A stretch of 64,000 nt of DNA, from NCBI GenBank assembly GCA_021817845.1, contig JAKAFW010000006.1, positions 67,622-131,621 on the forward strand, in the 5' to 3' direction. Shown here one piece after another: positions 7,623 through 17,524 of the stretch. The number at the start of each line of letters is the position of its first letter. Position 1 is the first letter of the stretch. This DNA is from FEN-1297 sp021817845 (GTDB taxonomy: Bacteria; Bacteroidota; Ignavibacteria; Ignavibacteriales; Ignavibacteriaceae). The notes under the pieces were generated by a model that saw only the letters and a program-made list of their open reading frames with translations, made no database searches and was not told the origin of the DNA. A program made the position numbers and the translations under genes.

Positions 7623-10600
7623 TTGTATTTATCAAAACTCGAAATATTCGGATTCAAATCATTTGCGCAAAAGACTCTCGTAAATTTTAACGAAGGCGTA
7701 ACCTCTATCGTAGGACCGAACGGCTGTGGCAAAACTAACATTGTGGACGCAATTAGGTGGTGCCTAGGAGAGCAGCGAAGCGGAACATTAAGAAGCGATA
7801 AGATGGAAAATGTTATCTTCAACGGAACTTCAAATAAAAAGCCGATGGGTATGGCAGAAGTTTCTTTGACGATACATAACAATAAAGGAATACTTCCAAC
7901 CGAATATTCAGAAGTTACTATTACCAGAAGAATTTTTAGATCAGGCGAGAGCGAATATCTTCTAAACAAAAACATCTGCCGATTAAAAGATATTACAAAT
8001 CTTTTTATGGATACCGGCATCGGTTCAAACGCCTATTCAGTTATCGAGCTTAAAATGGTGGAAACCATTTTGAATAACAAAACCGATGAAAGGCGCGTTA
8101 TGTTTGAAGAAGCCGCCGGCGTTAATAAATATAAACTTCGCCGCCGACTTGCCTTGAAAAAACTTGACGATGTAAAGTCAGACCTTACCCGTGTAAACGA
8201 TATTGTTTCAGAAGTAGAAAAAAAAGTAAACTCTCTTGAGCGTCAAGCAAAAAAAGCGGACAAGTATAATAAGGTTTCGTCAACGCTTCGTGAGCTTGAA
8301 CTTGAGCTTGCAGAGCGAGAATTATCTCTTTTCAATCTTCAGAAAAACGAAGCCAAGAAGGGCAAGGAAGAAAATTTTCAGAAGAAAATTAGTCTTGACT
8401 CCGAATTGGCTAAACTTGATGATGAAATAAAAATAATTAAACAGAATCTCTCCAATATAGAATTTCAGTTAAAAATAAAGCGCTCTGAATTAAACACACA
8501 AACCGAAAAGATTTTTAATGCTCAAAACAGTGTCTCGGTTTCTGAAGAAAGAAAAAATTCCTTAGAAAAAAATGCCGTACGCTTCAAACAAGAGCTTGAA
8601 GAGCTAAATAAGCAGCTTTTAGACACAGAGAAGACTTTAAATGAAGGCTCGTCAGCGCTAAAAGATTTTGGTGATAAAATTGAATCAAAAGAAGCAGAGA
8701 AAGTTTCAATAAAAGAAAAGATAGATGATCTTCGAATTGAATTTGAAGAAAAAAGAAATTTTCTGAAAGCACAGTCAGAATTTTTGCTTGATAAATTTAA
8801 AGAAATTACCGGCAAAGAAAATGAACTTTCAAACGTTGAGAAATCTTTAGAAGCAAAAAACCTTTCAATCGGCAAGTTCAATGACAAAATTCAATCTTTA
8901 ACGGGCAACGTTGCAAAGACAGTCGGTTACCTGGAAGAATTAAGTCAGGAGAAAAAAGAGACTGAAGAAAAATTAGCCGAGGCTGAAGCGAACTACCTTC
9001 AAAAACAAAAAGATAAAGAAAAACTCGAAAAAGATTTGAACGAGTTGAAAGAGAAAGAGCTTGAGATAAAAAGCGTAATCAACAGTATAAAAGATAAAAT
9101 TAATTTCATTCAGAACTTGATAGACACGCTTGAGGGCGTTTCCAAAGGCGCTAAGGCTTTGCTTGAAAATAATGATTGGGCAAGCGGGCAGAAAGTTTTA
9201 CTAGCTCATATCGGCAACTCTCCGGAATTTTACCGGTTTGCCGTTGAAGCTTCATTGAAGAATAATTTAAATAATATTCTTGTTGAAAGCTTAGAAGATC
9301 TAAAAAACGGAATCGAATACTTAAAAAACCATGAAGTCGGTAAGGCTTCCTTTTCTCTTTCAAATATTACTGAAGAAAAAAAGAAAGGATTTTTTGATAA
9401 AATTTCAGCAGTGCTTCTAAGGCAAAAATCAAAAAAACTAATTAAGGAATCAGGATTTCTCGGTTGGGCAAAAGATTTTATTCAAACAGAGAATAAGTGG
9501 AAAGTTTATTTTGAAAAAATATTAAGCAAGACGGTAATTGTTGATTCGTTAGACACCGCCTTTAATTTATCGAAGAAATACAGTGATTTTAATTTTGCTA
9601 CGTTAAACGGCGATTACCTGGAAAAGTCAGGAATAATTGAAGCCGGTTCGGCTCCGCGCCTAGACGATTCGCTTTTTGGCAGGAAACAGTTACTTGATAA
9701 ATTAAAAGATGAATACCCGCAACGGGAAAATGACCTTGAAAATCTTCGCCGCGATATTCAAAGCCTTGAAGAAAAAATTAATGAAATTGACCTTAAGGTT
9801 TTATCGGAACGCGGCAGGCTTCTAGTAAACGATCTTGCAAACGTTGAAAAACAAATTGCTCAGTTCGAGTTTGAAAAGAAAAAAGCAAACGATGAAATTG
9901 AAAAAACTCGGCAGGAAATTCAAGATCTTGTAGGTGAGTCCAATAAGCTTGATAATGAGCGTACAGAACTTTATTCGCTTCTTTCCAATCAGGTCGAGGA
10001 GAAACGAATAGCGGATGCCAATCAAAGGTTACTGGAGCAGGATTTCAAAAATTTTGAAGTTGAATTTAATTCGGTGCTAGCCGGACAAAACAAACTTAAC
10101 CTTGAATTAGAAAGGATGCTCGGCGAAAAGAAAAATACTGAGAATGCAATTCGTCATGCAAATGAGTCGATTGAAAACATTAAAAAGTCTGTTTCCAAAA
10201 GAGAGATGGATATTTCATCCTCGCAGGACGAAGCGCAAACGCTAAGTAACATCATTTCGGAAAAGAAAATCGAACAAGAAAATCTTGAATTTGGCAAGCA
10301 AATATTAACTGAAGAAGAAAATAAAATCGATTCGGAATATAAAATGGTTCAATTGAAAATTTCGGAAATCGAAAACAAGCAGCGAAGCTTAAGAAAAGAG
10401 AAAGACATCGTTTCCGAAGCTGTCCATTCATCCGAAATGAAGCTTAATGAACTTGCTATGAAAATAAATTCACTTCAAGAAAACATTCAAGAAAATTATT
10501 CAATCTCACTTGAGCTAAAGGAATTTGAAGACAACGAAACATTTGACTTTAAACAGAGAACAGAAGAGGTTCATTCATTAAAGCAGCAGATTAAAAATCT

Positions 10601-11216
10601 TGGCCCTATAAATCTTCTTGCTTACTCCGAATATGAAGAGGAAAGAGGAAGATTTGAATTTTTGAATAAGCAGCGTAATGATTTGATAGAATCCGAAAAA
10701 GATATTGTTAAGACGATCGAAGAAATTAACATCAACGCTCAGACTCTTTTTATGGATACTTTTGAAAAGATAAGAACGAACTTCATAAATATTTTTAGAG
10801 GATTATTTAATCCCGGCGATGAAGCAGATCTGCGCCTTGAAGAAAACGCCGATCCGCTTGAAGGGAAAATCGAAATTATAGCAAAACCGAAAGGAAAACG
10901 ACCGACATCAATCGAACTTCTTTCGGGAGGTGAAAAAACTTTAACCGCAATTGCACTTTTGTTTGCAATTTATTTAGTAAAACCGAGTCCATTCTGTATA
11001 CTTGACGAAATTGATGCACCGCTAGACGATGCAAATATAGACCGATTTACAAAAATAATTCATGACTTCAGCAAGGATACTCAGTTTATTGTAGTAACAC
11101 ACAACAAGCGCACCATGGAAGCTGCCAGCACTCTTTACGGCGTAACGATGCAAGAAGAAGGTATTTCAAAATTAGTAAGCGTTAGGTTTAATGAGGATTT
11201 AAGTTTTGTCTCATAA
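7623..11216 (+). CDS. smc: Chromosome segregation ATPase SMC
   Basis: Condenses and segregates the chromosome as an ATP-driven ring, with ScpA and ScpB as partners (not in this window). The 1197-residue protein has every part in order: N-terminal head with FGFKSF and Walker A GPNGCGKTN (residues 31-39), a coiled coil, the hinge (about 510-690), the returning coiled coil, the ABC signature LLSGGEKTLTA (about 1098) and Walker B CILDEIDAPLDD (about 1125). Starts with TTG at 7623; the next residues YLSKLEIFGFKSF are the normal SMC N-terminus, so this start is sound. Overlaps the following secreted-protein gene by 11 bases, which suggests translational coupling. Confidence 0.97.
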   Translation: MYLSKLEIFGFKSFAQKTLVNFNEGVTSIVGPNGCGKTNIVDAIRWCLGEQRSGTLRSDKMENVIFNGTSNKKPMGMAEVSLTIHNNKGILPTEYSEVTITRRIFRSGESEYLLNKNICRLKDITNLFMDTGIGSNAYSVIELKMVETILNNKTDERRVMFEEAAGVNKYKLRRRLALKKLDDVKSDLTRVNDIVSEVEKKVNSLERQAKKADKYNKVSSTLRELELELAERELSLFNLQKNEAKKGKEENFQKKISLDSELAKLDDEIKIIKQNLSNIEFQLKIKRSELNTQTEKIFNAQNSVSVSEERKNSLEKNAVRFKQELEELNKQLLDTEKTLNEGSSALKDFGDKIESKEAEKVSIKEKIDDLRIEFEEKRNFLKAQSEFLLDKFKEITGKENELSNVEKSLEAKNLSIGKFNDKIQSLTGNVAKTVGYLEELSQEKKETEEKLAEAEANYLQKQKDKEKLEKDLNELKEKELEIKSVINSIKDKINFIQNLIDTLEGVSKGAKALLENNDWASGQKVLLAHIGNSPEFYRFAVEASLKNNLNNILVESLEDLKNGIEYLKNHEVGKASFSLSNITEEKKKGFFDKISAVLLRQKSKKLIKESGFLGWAKDFIQTENKWKVYFEKILSKTVIVDSLDTAFNLSKKYSDFNFATLNGDYLEKSGIIEAGSAPRLDDSLFGRKQLLDKLKDEYPQRENDLENLRRDIQSLEEKINEIDLKVLSERGRLLVNDLANVEKQIAQFEFEKKKANDEIEKTRQEIQDLVGESNKLDNERTELYSLLSNQVEEKRIADANQRLLEQDFKNFEVEFNSVLAGQNKLNLELERMLGEKKNTENAIRHANESIENIKKSVSKREMDISSSQDEAQTLSNIISEKKIEQENLEFGKQILTEEENKIDSEYKMVQLKISEIENKQRSLRKEKDIVSEAVHSSEMKLNELAMKINSLQENIQENYSISLELKEFEDNETFDFKQRTEEVHSLKQQIKNLGPINLLAYSEYEEERGRFEFLNKQRNDLIESEKDIVKTIEEININAQTLFMDTFEKIRTNFINIFRGLFNPGDEADLRLEENADPLEGKIEIIAKPKGKRPTSIELLSGGEKTLTAIALLFAIYLVKPSPFCILDEIDAPLDDANIDRFTKIIHDFSKDTQFIVVTHNKRTMEAASTLYGVTMQEEGISKLVSVRFNEDLSFVS

Positions 11217-13173
11217 CAAACGCAAATTCGAATTATTATTAGCTGCAATTTTTACTTTTATTATAACGCAGGCTTCTTTCGCTCAGTGGGTTAGCAACCC
11301 GGCTATAAATACTTCCTTAGCAATTGAAACAGTTGATCCGATTAATATTTCCGCTATAAGTGATAAAAATAATGGCGCATTTGTTTTTTGGCAGGATAAT
11401 AAATTTGGCTTTCAGAATGAGATTTTTTTTATGCACGTTGACGAGAGCGGCAGAATAAGCTTTAGGGCTGATGGTAAAAAAATAACAAGTCTTTTAGGGC
11501 AAGCTGAAAACCCCGTCTGTACGGCAAGTCTTCATAATAGCGCTGTTGTAATTTGGAAAGACTTTGCAAGATCAAAAAACGGAGACTTACTTGCACAGCG
11601 TGTTTCGCAAAACGGAACTTTATTATGGACCGACAACGGTATAAATATTTCCGGCTCGAAAGATGAAATAAGTGATTATTCTGCTAACTCAGATAATGAT
11701 GGAAACACTTTTATTTCTTATGTGGCTAAAGAACCGGAAATTACCGGTGATTACAGAATTATTGTTAAGAAATTTTCACCGGGCGGAATGGAAATTTTTA
11801 AGCATGACGGAATTAGCCTAAATAAATCCAGAATTAAAAAAAATATGACCTCTGTAATTGCCGATGAAGAAGGGGGAATATTTGTATTTTGGCTTGAAGT
11901 TATAAACGAAAGAGTTATTCTTTTCGGTCAGCACGTTAGCCGGGAAGGAAAAGAAGTTTGGGGTAATAAGCCGATTGAAATTTCCAGTAGAGTTCACAAC
12001 GTTCTAAATTATTTTATTACGAAACTTGGCACATCAATATATGTCGCCTGGCAGACGCAAAGAATTGACAGAGTGATTTATCATCAACTTATCAGCGACA
12101 AAGGAATCCCGCTTTGGATTCCCGGTGGAAAGCTTATAACAAATCTTAAAGGAAACCAGGTCAATCCTGTTGCGGTTGAAGTAGACTCCGGGATTGTTTT
12201 AAGTTGGACAAATGAAAATGATAAAACCAAAGAAATCTATTTGCAAAAGTTTGACAAACGCGGAAGACCAATGTGGGAAAAATCAGGAGTACCGGTTACA
12301 AGTTTCAGAAGTATACAATTTGGTCAGCGTCTCATTAGCGACGGTAAGGGTGGCGTAATTGTGGCATGGATTGACAGTAGAAACGATTCCACTTATGCAG
12401 ATATTTATTCACAGCGATTTGATAATAGCGGAAAAATGCTATGGAATCCGCTTGGCCTTGCGGTAGCGGCAAATTTTAATACTCCCAAAAGCTATTTAAA
12501 CCTTGTTCCAAACGGTCTGGGGGGAGCAATTGCGGTTTTTAAAAACCGCCGCAACAGCATCAATAAAATTTACGGTCAAAAAATCTTTAACAATGGAGCG
12601 TATATTTCACAAATATCCAATTTGAAAGCTATCGTACAAAACGATTCAATCAAAATTGCTTGGAATGTTGCAAACGAAAGAGGAAAGTCATTATACAATA
12701 TCGAGAGAGCCGTTGAATCGGATGCAGGAACAATGACATGGAAAAATGTTGGAGCAATTCGTTCAAACGGATCAGCAAACAACAACACGTTTCAATACTT
12801 TGATGTTCCCGACACAACCGGAACTCTTTATTATAGAATTGAACAAACAGACCCTGTAAGCAATATCCAGACGTCTGATATTGCAAGAGTAAATTATTTC
12901 GGAGAGTCATCAGATATTATTGTTATGCAAAATTCTCCCAATCCTTTTTCCGATTCAACTGAAATAAGTTTTTATTTGCCAAAAACCTCAAGGGTATCGA
13001 TCGAATTTTATGACGGACACGTTGCGTTGATAAGCCAAATTGACGATAAAACTTTCCCGGCTGGAGAAAATCATGTTTTTTTTTCAGCACAAGGATTGAA
13101 ACCGGGAATTTATTTTTACCGTTTTATGGCTGATGATTTTGTAGATGTAAAAAAAATGGTGTTAACTAATTGA
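11206..13173 (+). CDS. Secreted beta-propeller-like protein with T9SS sorting domain
   Basis: The 655-residue protein has a signal peptide ending near ITQASFAQ. Then come about eight repeats of roughly 50 residues following the pattern V-x-x-W-x-D ... I-Y-x-Q-x-x-D-x-x-G-x-x-x-W ... G (for example VIVAWIDSRNDS, then IYSQRFDNSGKMLW), as expected for propeller blades. A fibronectin-like segment follows (NIERAVESD ... YYRIEQTDP). The last ~80 residues are a T9SS sorting domain (NSPNPFSDSTEISFYL, KPGIYFYRF). It starts with a TTG at 11206 inside the end of smc and almost touches the next gene. The ligand is unknown; a surface or extracellular role is inferred. Confidence 0.75.
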   Translation: MSHNKRKFELLLAAIFTFIITQASFAQWVSNPAINTSLAIETVDPINISAISDKNNGAFVFWQDNKFGFQNEIFFMHVDESGRISFRADGKKITSLLGQAENPVCTASLHNSAVVIWKDFARSKNGDLLAQRVSQNGTLLWTDNGINISGSKDEISDYSANSDNDGNTFISYVAKEPEITGDYRIIVKKFSPGGMEIFKHDGISLNKSRIKKNMTSVIADEEGGIFVFWLEVINERVILFGQHVSREGKEVWGNKPIEISSRVHNVLNYFITKLGTSIYVAWQTQRIDRVIYHQLISDKGIPLWIPGGKLITNLKGNQVNPVAVEVDSGIVLSWTNENDKTKEIYLQKFDKRGRPMWEKSGVPVTSFRSIQFGQRLISDGKGGVIVAWIDSRNDSTYADIYSQRFDNSGKMLWNPLGLAVAANFNTPKSYLNLVPNGLGGAIAVFKNRRNSINKIYGQKIFNNGAYISQISNLKAIVQNDSIKIAWNVANERGKSLYNIERAVESDAGTMTWKNVGAIRSNGSANNNTFQYFDVPDTTGTLYYRIEQTDPVSNIQTSDIARVNYFGESSDIIVMQNSPNPFSDSTEISFYLPKTSRVSIEFYDGHVALISQIDDKTFPAGENHVFFSAQGLKPGIYFYRFMADDFVDVKKMVLTN

Positions 13174-13175
13174 TA

Positions 13176-13898
13176 ATGATGGAAAAGGTTTTCAAAATAT
13201 TTGTAGACTTTGACGGCACAATTTCAAAAGAAGATGTTGGCGAAGCAATCTTCCGGGAGTTTGGCAATAAAGAAAAAGTTGACTCAATAATTACAAGCCT
13301 CCTGAAAGATGAAATATCAGCTAAAGATTGCTGGCTGATGTTATGCGATTCGGTAGGAGGAATTGACATTAATAGATTAAAAAATTTTATTGATAAATTG
13401 GAAATTGATTCTACTTTTAAAAACCTTGATAAATATTGTGCTGAAAATAAGATCGAGCTTATTGTACTAAGCGATGGTTTTGATCTTTATATCAAGAGAA
13501 TTTTTGAAAGAGAAAATCTTAATCATGTAAGTGTTTACTCCAATAAATTAGAAATAGACGAAAATAACCGTTTGACACCAGAATTTCCTTATTTCGATGC
13601 AAGCTGCACAACATCAGCAAACTGCAAACGAAATCATATTATCAGTCATAGCAGCGATGAAGATTTTACAATATTCATTGGTGACGGAAATTCTGATAAA
13701 TATACGTCACAATTTTGCGATTTCATTTTTGCAAAAGATGACTTGCTAAAATTCTGTGAGTTGGAAAGAATCACTTATTTCCCTTACAATAATTTTGATG
13801 ATGTGATTTTGAAAATAAACCAGCTAAGATCAAAAAAGAGATTGAAGAAACGGCATCAAGCCGAGCTTAAGCGAAAAGAAATTTATATGACTGAATAG
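13176..13898 (+). CDS. MtnX-like HAD-superfamily phosphatase
   Basis: A HAD-IB phosphatase of about 240 residues. Motif I is VDFDGTIS at the N-terminus, motif II is VLSDGFD, the lysine/arginine region is NCKRNHI and motif IV is IGDGNSDKY, all intact, so the enzyme should be active on a small phosphorylated substrate. It is closest in pattern to MtnX (2-hydroxy-3-keto-5-methylthiopentenyl-1-phosphate phosphatase of methionine salvage), but no other methionine-salvage gene is present. The frame can open at a TTG (13170) overlapping the previous stop; ATG 13176 or 13179 is more likely. The C-terminus is rich in Lys and Arg. Confidence 0.75.
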   Translation: MMEKVFKIFVDFDGTISKEDVGEAIFREFGNKEKVDSIITSLLKDEISAKDCWLMLCDSVGGIDINRLKNFIDKLEIDSTFKNLDKYCAENKIELIVLSDGFDLYIKRIFERENLNHVSVYSNKLEIDENNRLTPEFPYFDASCTTSANCKRNHIISHSSDEDFTIFIGDGNSDKYTSQFCDFIFAKDDLLKFCELERITYFPYNNFDDVILKINQLRSKKRLKKRHQAELKRKEIYMTE

Positions 13899-13978
13899 AA
13901 TATGTTCGCCCCGGCTTGTTTTAACATCTGCCGGTATTATTTAATCACAGAAGATAATTTAATAGAAAAAAATATATT

Positions 13979-14566
13979 ATGTCAAACATCGCCTCTAAAT
14001 TTTTCAAATACCGGAGTTATACTCCGATACCATTTTTATTGCTAATGTTTTTTTATGAAGAAGCAAACGTGTGGAGCTTAATTCTTGGTTTTATAATTGC
14101 GGTAACCGGCGAATTAATAAGATTGTGGGGAGTAAGCTGGGCGGGAAGCGAAACTCGCACAACAGGCAGCGTTGGCGGAACATTTTTAGTCGTAAGCGGT
14201 CCGTTTGGGCGGGTTAGAAATCCTCTTTATGTTGGAAATATTTTAATGTACTTTGGCCTTGGAGTTATGTCTTTCTCTATTTTTCCTTATCTGCAGATTA
14301 TTGCCCTGCTTTTCTTTTTTATTCAATATCATTTTATTATAAAAGAAGAAGAAGGATATTTGAGTAAAACTTACGGAAAGGATTATCAGGATTATCTTAA
14401 CAATGTACCAAGGTTCATTCCCCGGTTTACGCGTTACAAAGCAAGTAATGTTGAACAGCCTCCATTTGATTTGAAGGAAGGATTGAAATCGGAAAAAAGG
14501 ACTTTGCAAGCCTTTACTCTTGTTTCCCTGACAATTTTTCTGCTTTGGTTTTTTAGAAGAATGTAA
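13979..14566 (+). CDS. Isoprenylcysteine/phospholipid methyltransferase-family membrane protein
   Basis: The 195-residue integral membrane protein belongs to the ICMT/PEMT family of SAM-dependent membrane methyltransferases. Diagnostic segments are GPFGRVRNPLYVGN in the middle, the helix after it, and the KEEEGYLSKTYGKDYQDYLN segment, which corresponds to the family's E-E-x-x-L-x-x-x-[FY]-G-x-x-Y motif and SAM/lipid site. There are four to five hydrophobic helices, including one at the extreme C-terminus (TLVSLTIFLLWFF). It lies immediately upstream of lpxB with a 7-base gap, so a lipid substrate is plausible, but the true methyl acceptor is unknown. Confidence 0.8.
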   Translation: MSNIASKFFKYRSYTPIPFLLLMFFYEEANVWSLILGFIIAVTGELIRLWGVSWAGSETRTTGSVGGTFLVVSGPFGRVRNPLYVGNILMYFGLGVMSFSIFPYLQIIALLFFFIQYHFIIKEEEGYLSKTYGKDYQDYLNNVPRFIPRFTRYKASNVEQPPFDLKEGLKSEKRTLQAFTLVSLTIFLLWFFRRM

Positions 14567-14573
14567 AATCAAG

Positions 14574-15719
14574 TTGAAGAATCTTAATAAAAATATTTTA
14601 ATTATTGCTGGAGAAGCCTCCGGTGATTTGCACGGTGCTTCTTTGGTAAAAGAACTGAAAAAGATTGATAATGCAATTAAAATTTTCGGAATCGGCGGCG
14701 ATAAAATGGAAGCAGCCGGAATGGAATTAATTTATCACATTAACAAAATGGCTTTCCTTGGATTTGTTGAAGTGCTGAAGCATCTTCCGTTTATAAGAAA
14801 AGTACAAAAAGATTTGATAGAACTTGTCAAAGAAAAAAATATTCGAAATGCTGTGTTGATCGATTACCCCGGCTTCAATTTAAGTATTGCAAAGAAATTG
14901 AAAAAGCTAAACTTAAAAATCGTCTATTATATTTCACCCCAAATATGGGCTTGGGGCGCTGGCAGGATTAAGAAGATTCGAAATCTTGTCAACAAAATGT
15001 TGGTTGTGTTTCCTTTTGAAGAAAAATTTTATAGGAAAAGCGGCATTGATGTTGAGTTTGTGGGGCATCCCCTATTAGAAAGAATTGAAGATTATACTTT
15101 TTTAGCGAAAAATGAGCTCTTCCTAAAATTTGGTCTTGAACAGGAAAAAGAGATTTTGCTTATTCTTCCAGGTAGCCGTTTGCATGAAGTTGAAAAAATA
15201 TTTCCGGAGAGCATTAAGGCTGCAAAGAAAATTTCTGAAGAATTTAATATGCAAATTGTTGTTGCTTGCGCGCCAAATATTGACGATAAAATTTTTAATA
15301 GGATTACCAACATCAATAACTTTAAGGTAGTAACGGGTTATACATACGATTTTCTAAAGAACGCTAAAATCGGAATAGTAAAATCCGGAACTTCAACTTT
15401 AGAGGCTGCGCTGTTCGAGCTTCCGATTGTGATCGTGTACAAAACAAGTTTCTTAACATACCTAATCGGGAAAAAATTGATTAAGGTCGGTAATATCGGC
15501 ATGGTAAATATTGTCGCCGGAGAAAAAGTGGCGCCGGAACTTATTCAAGATAATGTTTCTCAAGAAAAAGTTTACACTGAACTAAAGAGGATTTTATCTG
15601 ATAAAAACCTATTACTCTCAATCAAGAAAAAGATGTCGGAAATTAGAACAAAGTTAGGAACAAGAGGAGCTTCTGAAAGAGCAGCGAAAATTATTTACAG
15701 AATGCTAAATGAAGCTTAA
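14574..15719 (+). CDS. lpxB: Lipid-A-disaccharide synthase
   Basis: Condenses UDP-2,3-diacylglucosamine with lipid X to make the lipid A disaccharide on the inner membrane surface. It is 381 residues long, the usual size. The N-terminal IAGEASGDLHG motif is diagnostic; PQIWAWGAGRIKKI, the nucleotide-sugar-site VGHPLLE, LPGSRLHEVEKIFP and KSGTSTLEAAL also match the family. Starts with TTG at 14574, directly followed by typical N-terminal sequence. The last 11 bases overlap the DUF374 acyltransferase gene, and lpxK follows, giving a compact lipid A operon. Its presence shows that the organism has an LPS-type outer membrane. Confidence 0.97.
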   Translation: MKNLNKNILIIAGEASGDLHGASLVKELKKIDNAIKIFGIGGDKMEAAGMELIYHINKMAFLGFVEVLKHLPFIRKVQKDLIELVKEKNIRNAVLIDYPGFNLSIAKKLKKLNLKIVYYISPQIWAWGAGRIKKIRNLVNKMLVVFPFEEKFYRKSGIDVEFVGHPLLERIEDYTFLAKNELFLKFGLEQEKEILLILPGSRLHEVEKIFPESIKAAKKISEEFNMQIVVACAPNIDDKIFNRITNINNFKVVTGYTYDFLKNAKIGIVKSGTSTLEAALFELPIVIVYKTSFLTYLIGKKLIKVGNIGMVNIVAGEKVAPELIQDNVSQEKVYTELKRILSDKNLLLSIKKKMSEIRTKLGTRGASERAAKIIYRMLNEA

Positions 15720-16368
15720 AACGGCTCGACAGAATTTTTTAAGATTTACAGGACATTATCTTCTTCATTTTGCTTTGAATATTCTTTGTAAAAGTTTGAA
15801 ATTCAATTACACTAATAAACAAGTAATTGAAGATATGGGAATGAAAAAGAAAAATTTTGTTATCGCATTTTGGCACGGCAGTATGTTACTCCCATGGTTT
15901 TTATTTCGCAATAAAAATTTTGCTGCGCTAACGAGTCAAAGCAAGGACGGAGATTTGTTAGCAAAAATTTTGAGACAATGGAATTTTAATGTTGTAAGAG
16001 GTTCTAGCAGTCAAGGCGGCGATGTGGCACTGGGAATTTTAATAGACTTTGCAAAAAATAATAGGTCTATAGCCTTAACTCCGGACGGACCGAGAGGTCC
16101 TTTTCATCAATTTAAAGCTGGTGCCGTTATTACCGCAAAGAAAAGCAGTTTGCCCCTTGTGCTCGTAGCCGTTGGAATAAAACGCAAAAGAATTCTAAAA
16201 AGCTGGGATAAGTTTGAAATCCCTAAGCTTTTTTCCAGTGTAAATATTTTATTTTCTGATCCGATTTATGTTGATGCTAATTTAAGTCACGATGAAACTT
16301 CGAAAGAAATTGAAAAATGTGAGCTGCTGTTAAATGAACTACATGATAAGGCAAATAGGTTTTTATGA
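15709..16368 (+). CDS. DUF374-family lysophospholipid acyltransferase-like protein
   Basis: The 219-residue protein matches the DUF374 branch of the lysophospholipid/lipid A acyltransferase superfamily. The signature segments are FWHGSMLLPW (about residue 62), TSQSKDGDLLAKIL, VRGSSSQGG and TPDGPRGP. The substrate is not established from sequence. Its position between lpxB (11-base overlap) and lpxK (25-base gap) suggests acylation of lipid A or a linked envelope lipid. ATG 15709 lies within the lpxB end and fits the family's N-terminal length. Confidence 0.85.
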   Translation: MKLKTARQNFLRFTGHYLLHFALNILCKSLKFNYTNKQVIEDMGMKKKNFVIAFWHGSMLLPWFLFRNKNFAALTSQSKDGDLLAKILRQWNFNVVRGSSSQGGDVALGILIDFAKNNRSIALTPDGPRGPFHQFKAGAVITAKKSSLPLVLVAVGIKRKRILKSWDKFEIPKLFSSVNILFSDPIYVDANLSHDETSKEIEKCELLLNELHDKANRFL

Positions 16369-16393
16369 AAATATTCATTAGTGAATCGATTTA

Positions 16394-17440
16394 ATGAAAT
16401 TATTAAAGATAATATTGCTTCCTTTGCTTCCTATCTATGCGTTGATAGTTAGACTAAGAAATATTTTCTTCGACACAAATATTTTTAAGAGCAGAAAAGT
16501 AGGGGCAAAAATTATATCAGTCGGAAATCTTACTGTAGGTGGTTCCGGCAAAACTCCGATGGTAATTTATCTTTTAAATCTTCTAAAAAAGGAAGATGTG
16601 CAAGCTGGAGTATTGAGTAGAGGTTACGGAAGAAAATCTCGCGGCTATGTTTTGGTTTCTAACAAAGGAAAAATTCTTACTACGGTCGACCAATGCGGAG
16701 ATGAAATTTTTCATACTGCTAAAGAAACAAAAGCACCAGCTGCTGTTTCTGAAAATCGAGTTAAAGGCGCAATAAGATTAATTAAAGAAACCGGTATAAA
16801 AGCCATAGTTCTTGATGATGCATTTCAACACCGCTGGATTTATCGCGATGTAAACATTCTTTTGTTTGAACAGCGGTTCTTAACAGATACAGGATTATTT
16901 AATCAAAGCTTACTTCCTGCAGGATTGATGAGAGAACCGTTCAGCTCAATTAAAAGAGCGGATGCTATTATCATAAATAGAAAATTTTCTGAGATTTCCG
17001 ATGTGCCTGTAAATTTAAAAACATTTTTCAACGATATAAAAAGCTTTACGGCATTTTATGAAGCAATAGGATTCGTTGATATAAAAAAACAGACCTTCTA
17101 TAAAATAGGAGATTTTGAAGGACAGAAAAGCTTGGTGGTCTCCGGAATTGCAAATCCATTTTCGTTTATCAATGCACTGAAACAAACGAAAGTAGATACA
17201 CAAAACCAGATCATGTTTAGAGATCATAAAAATTATACCTTAAAAGAAGTCCATAGAATTAGAAAAGAATTTTATGACACAAATTCTCACTCGGTTGTAA
17301 CAACAGAAAAAGATGCAGTTAAACTCTATAAGTTTTCTAAGGAACTAGACGATATTGATATTTTCTATTTGAAGATTCAAATTAAAATGGATGATGAAAA
17401 ATCGTTCAAAGAATTTTTGTTTAATAAACTATCAACTTAA
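16394..17440 (+). CDS. lpxK: Tetraacyldisaccharide 4'-kinase
   Basis: Phosphorylates the 4' position of the lipid A disaccharide to give lipid IVA, on the cytoplasmic face of the inner membrane. The 348 residues start with a hydrophobic membrane-anchoring helix (LLKIILLPLLPIYALIV). The P-loop variant SVGNLTVGGSGKTP is at 42-55. The LSRGYGRKSRGY segment, the DEIFHTAKE region and LDDAFQHR (a catalytic Asp region) are all present. It closes the lpxB-DUF374-lpxK run. The Kdo transferase that would act next is not in the window. Confidence 0.96.
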   Translation: MKLLKIILLPLLPIYALIVRLRNIFFDTNIFKSRKVGAKIISVGNLTVGGSGKTPMVIYLLNLLKKEDVQAGVLSRGYGRKSRGYVLVSNKGKILTTVDQCGDEIFHTAKETKAPAAVSENRVKGAIRLIKETGIKAIVLDDAFQHRWIYRDVNILLFEQRFLTDTGLFNQSLLPAGLMREPFSSIKRADAIIINRKFSEISDVPVNLKTFFNDIKSFTAFYEAIGFVDIKKQTFYKIGDFEGQKSLVVSGIANPFSFINALKQTKVDTQNQIMFRDHKNYTLKEVHRIRKEFYDTNSHSVVTTEKDAVKLYKFSKELDDIDIFYLKIQIKMDDEKSFKEFLFNKLST

Positions 17441-17524
17441 TAAAGGACGAAAGAAATAAACAAACAATAAAATTAGATCAAAATGTTTTCTGTATTATTA
17501 AATTAATTTAAAGGAAAAATAAAA

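Noticed and set aside
7574..8020. 148-codon minus-strand ORF opposite smc
   Set aside because: Antisense shadow of the conserved SMC head domain.
13176..13898. HAD protein as serB (phosphoserine phosphatase)
   Set aside because: The pattern around NCKRNHI and the domain length fit MtnX-like proteins better; no serine-pathway neighbour.
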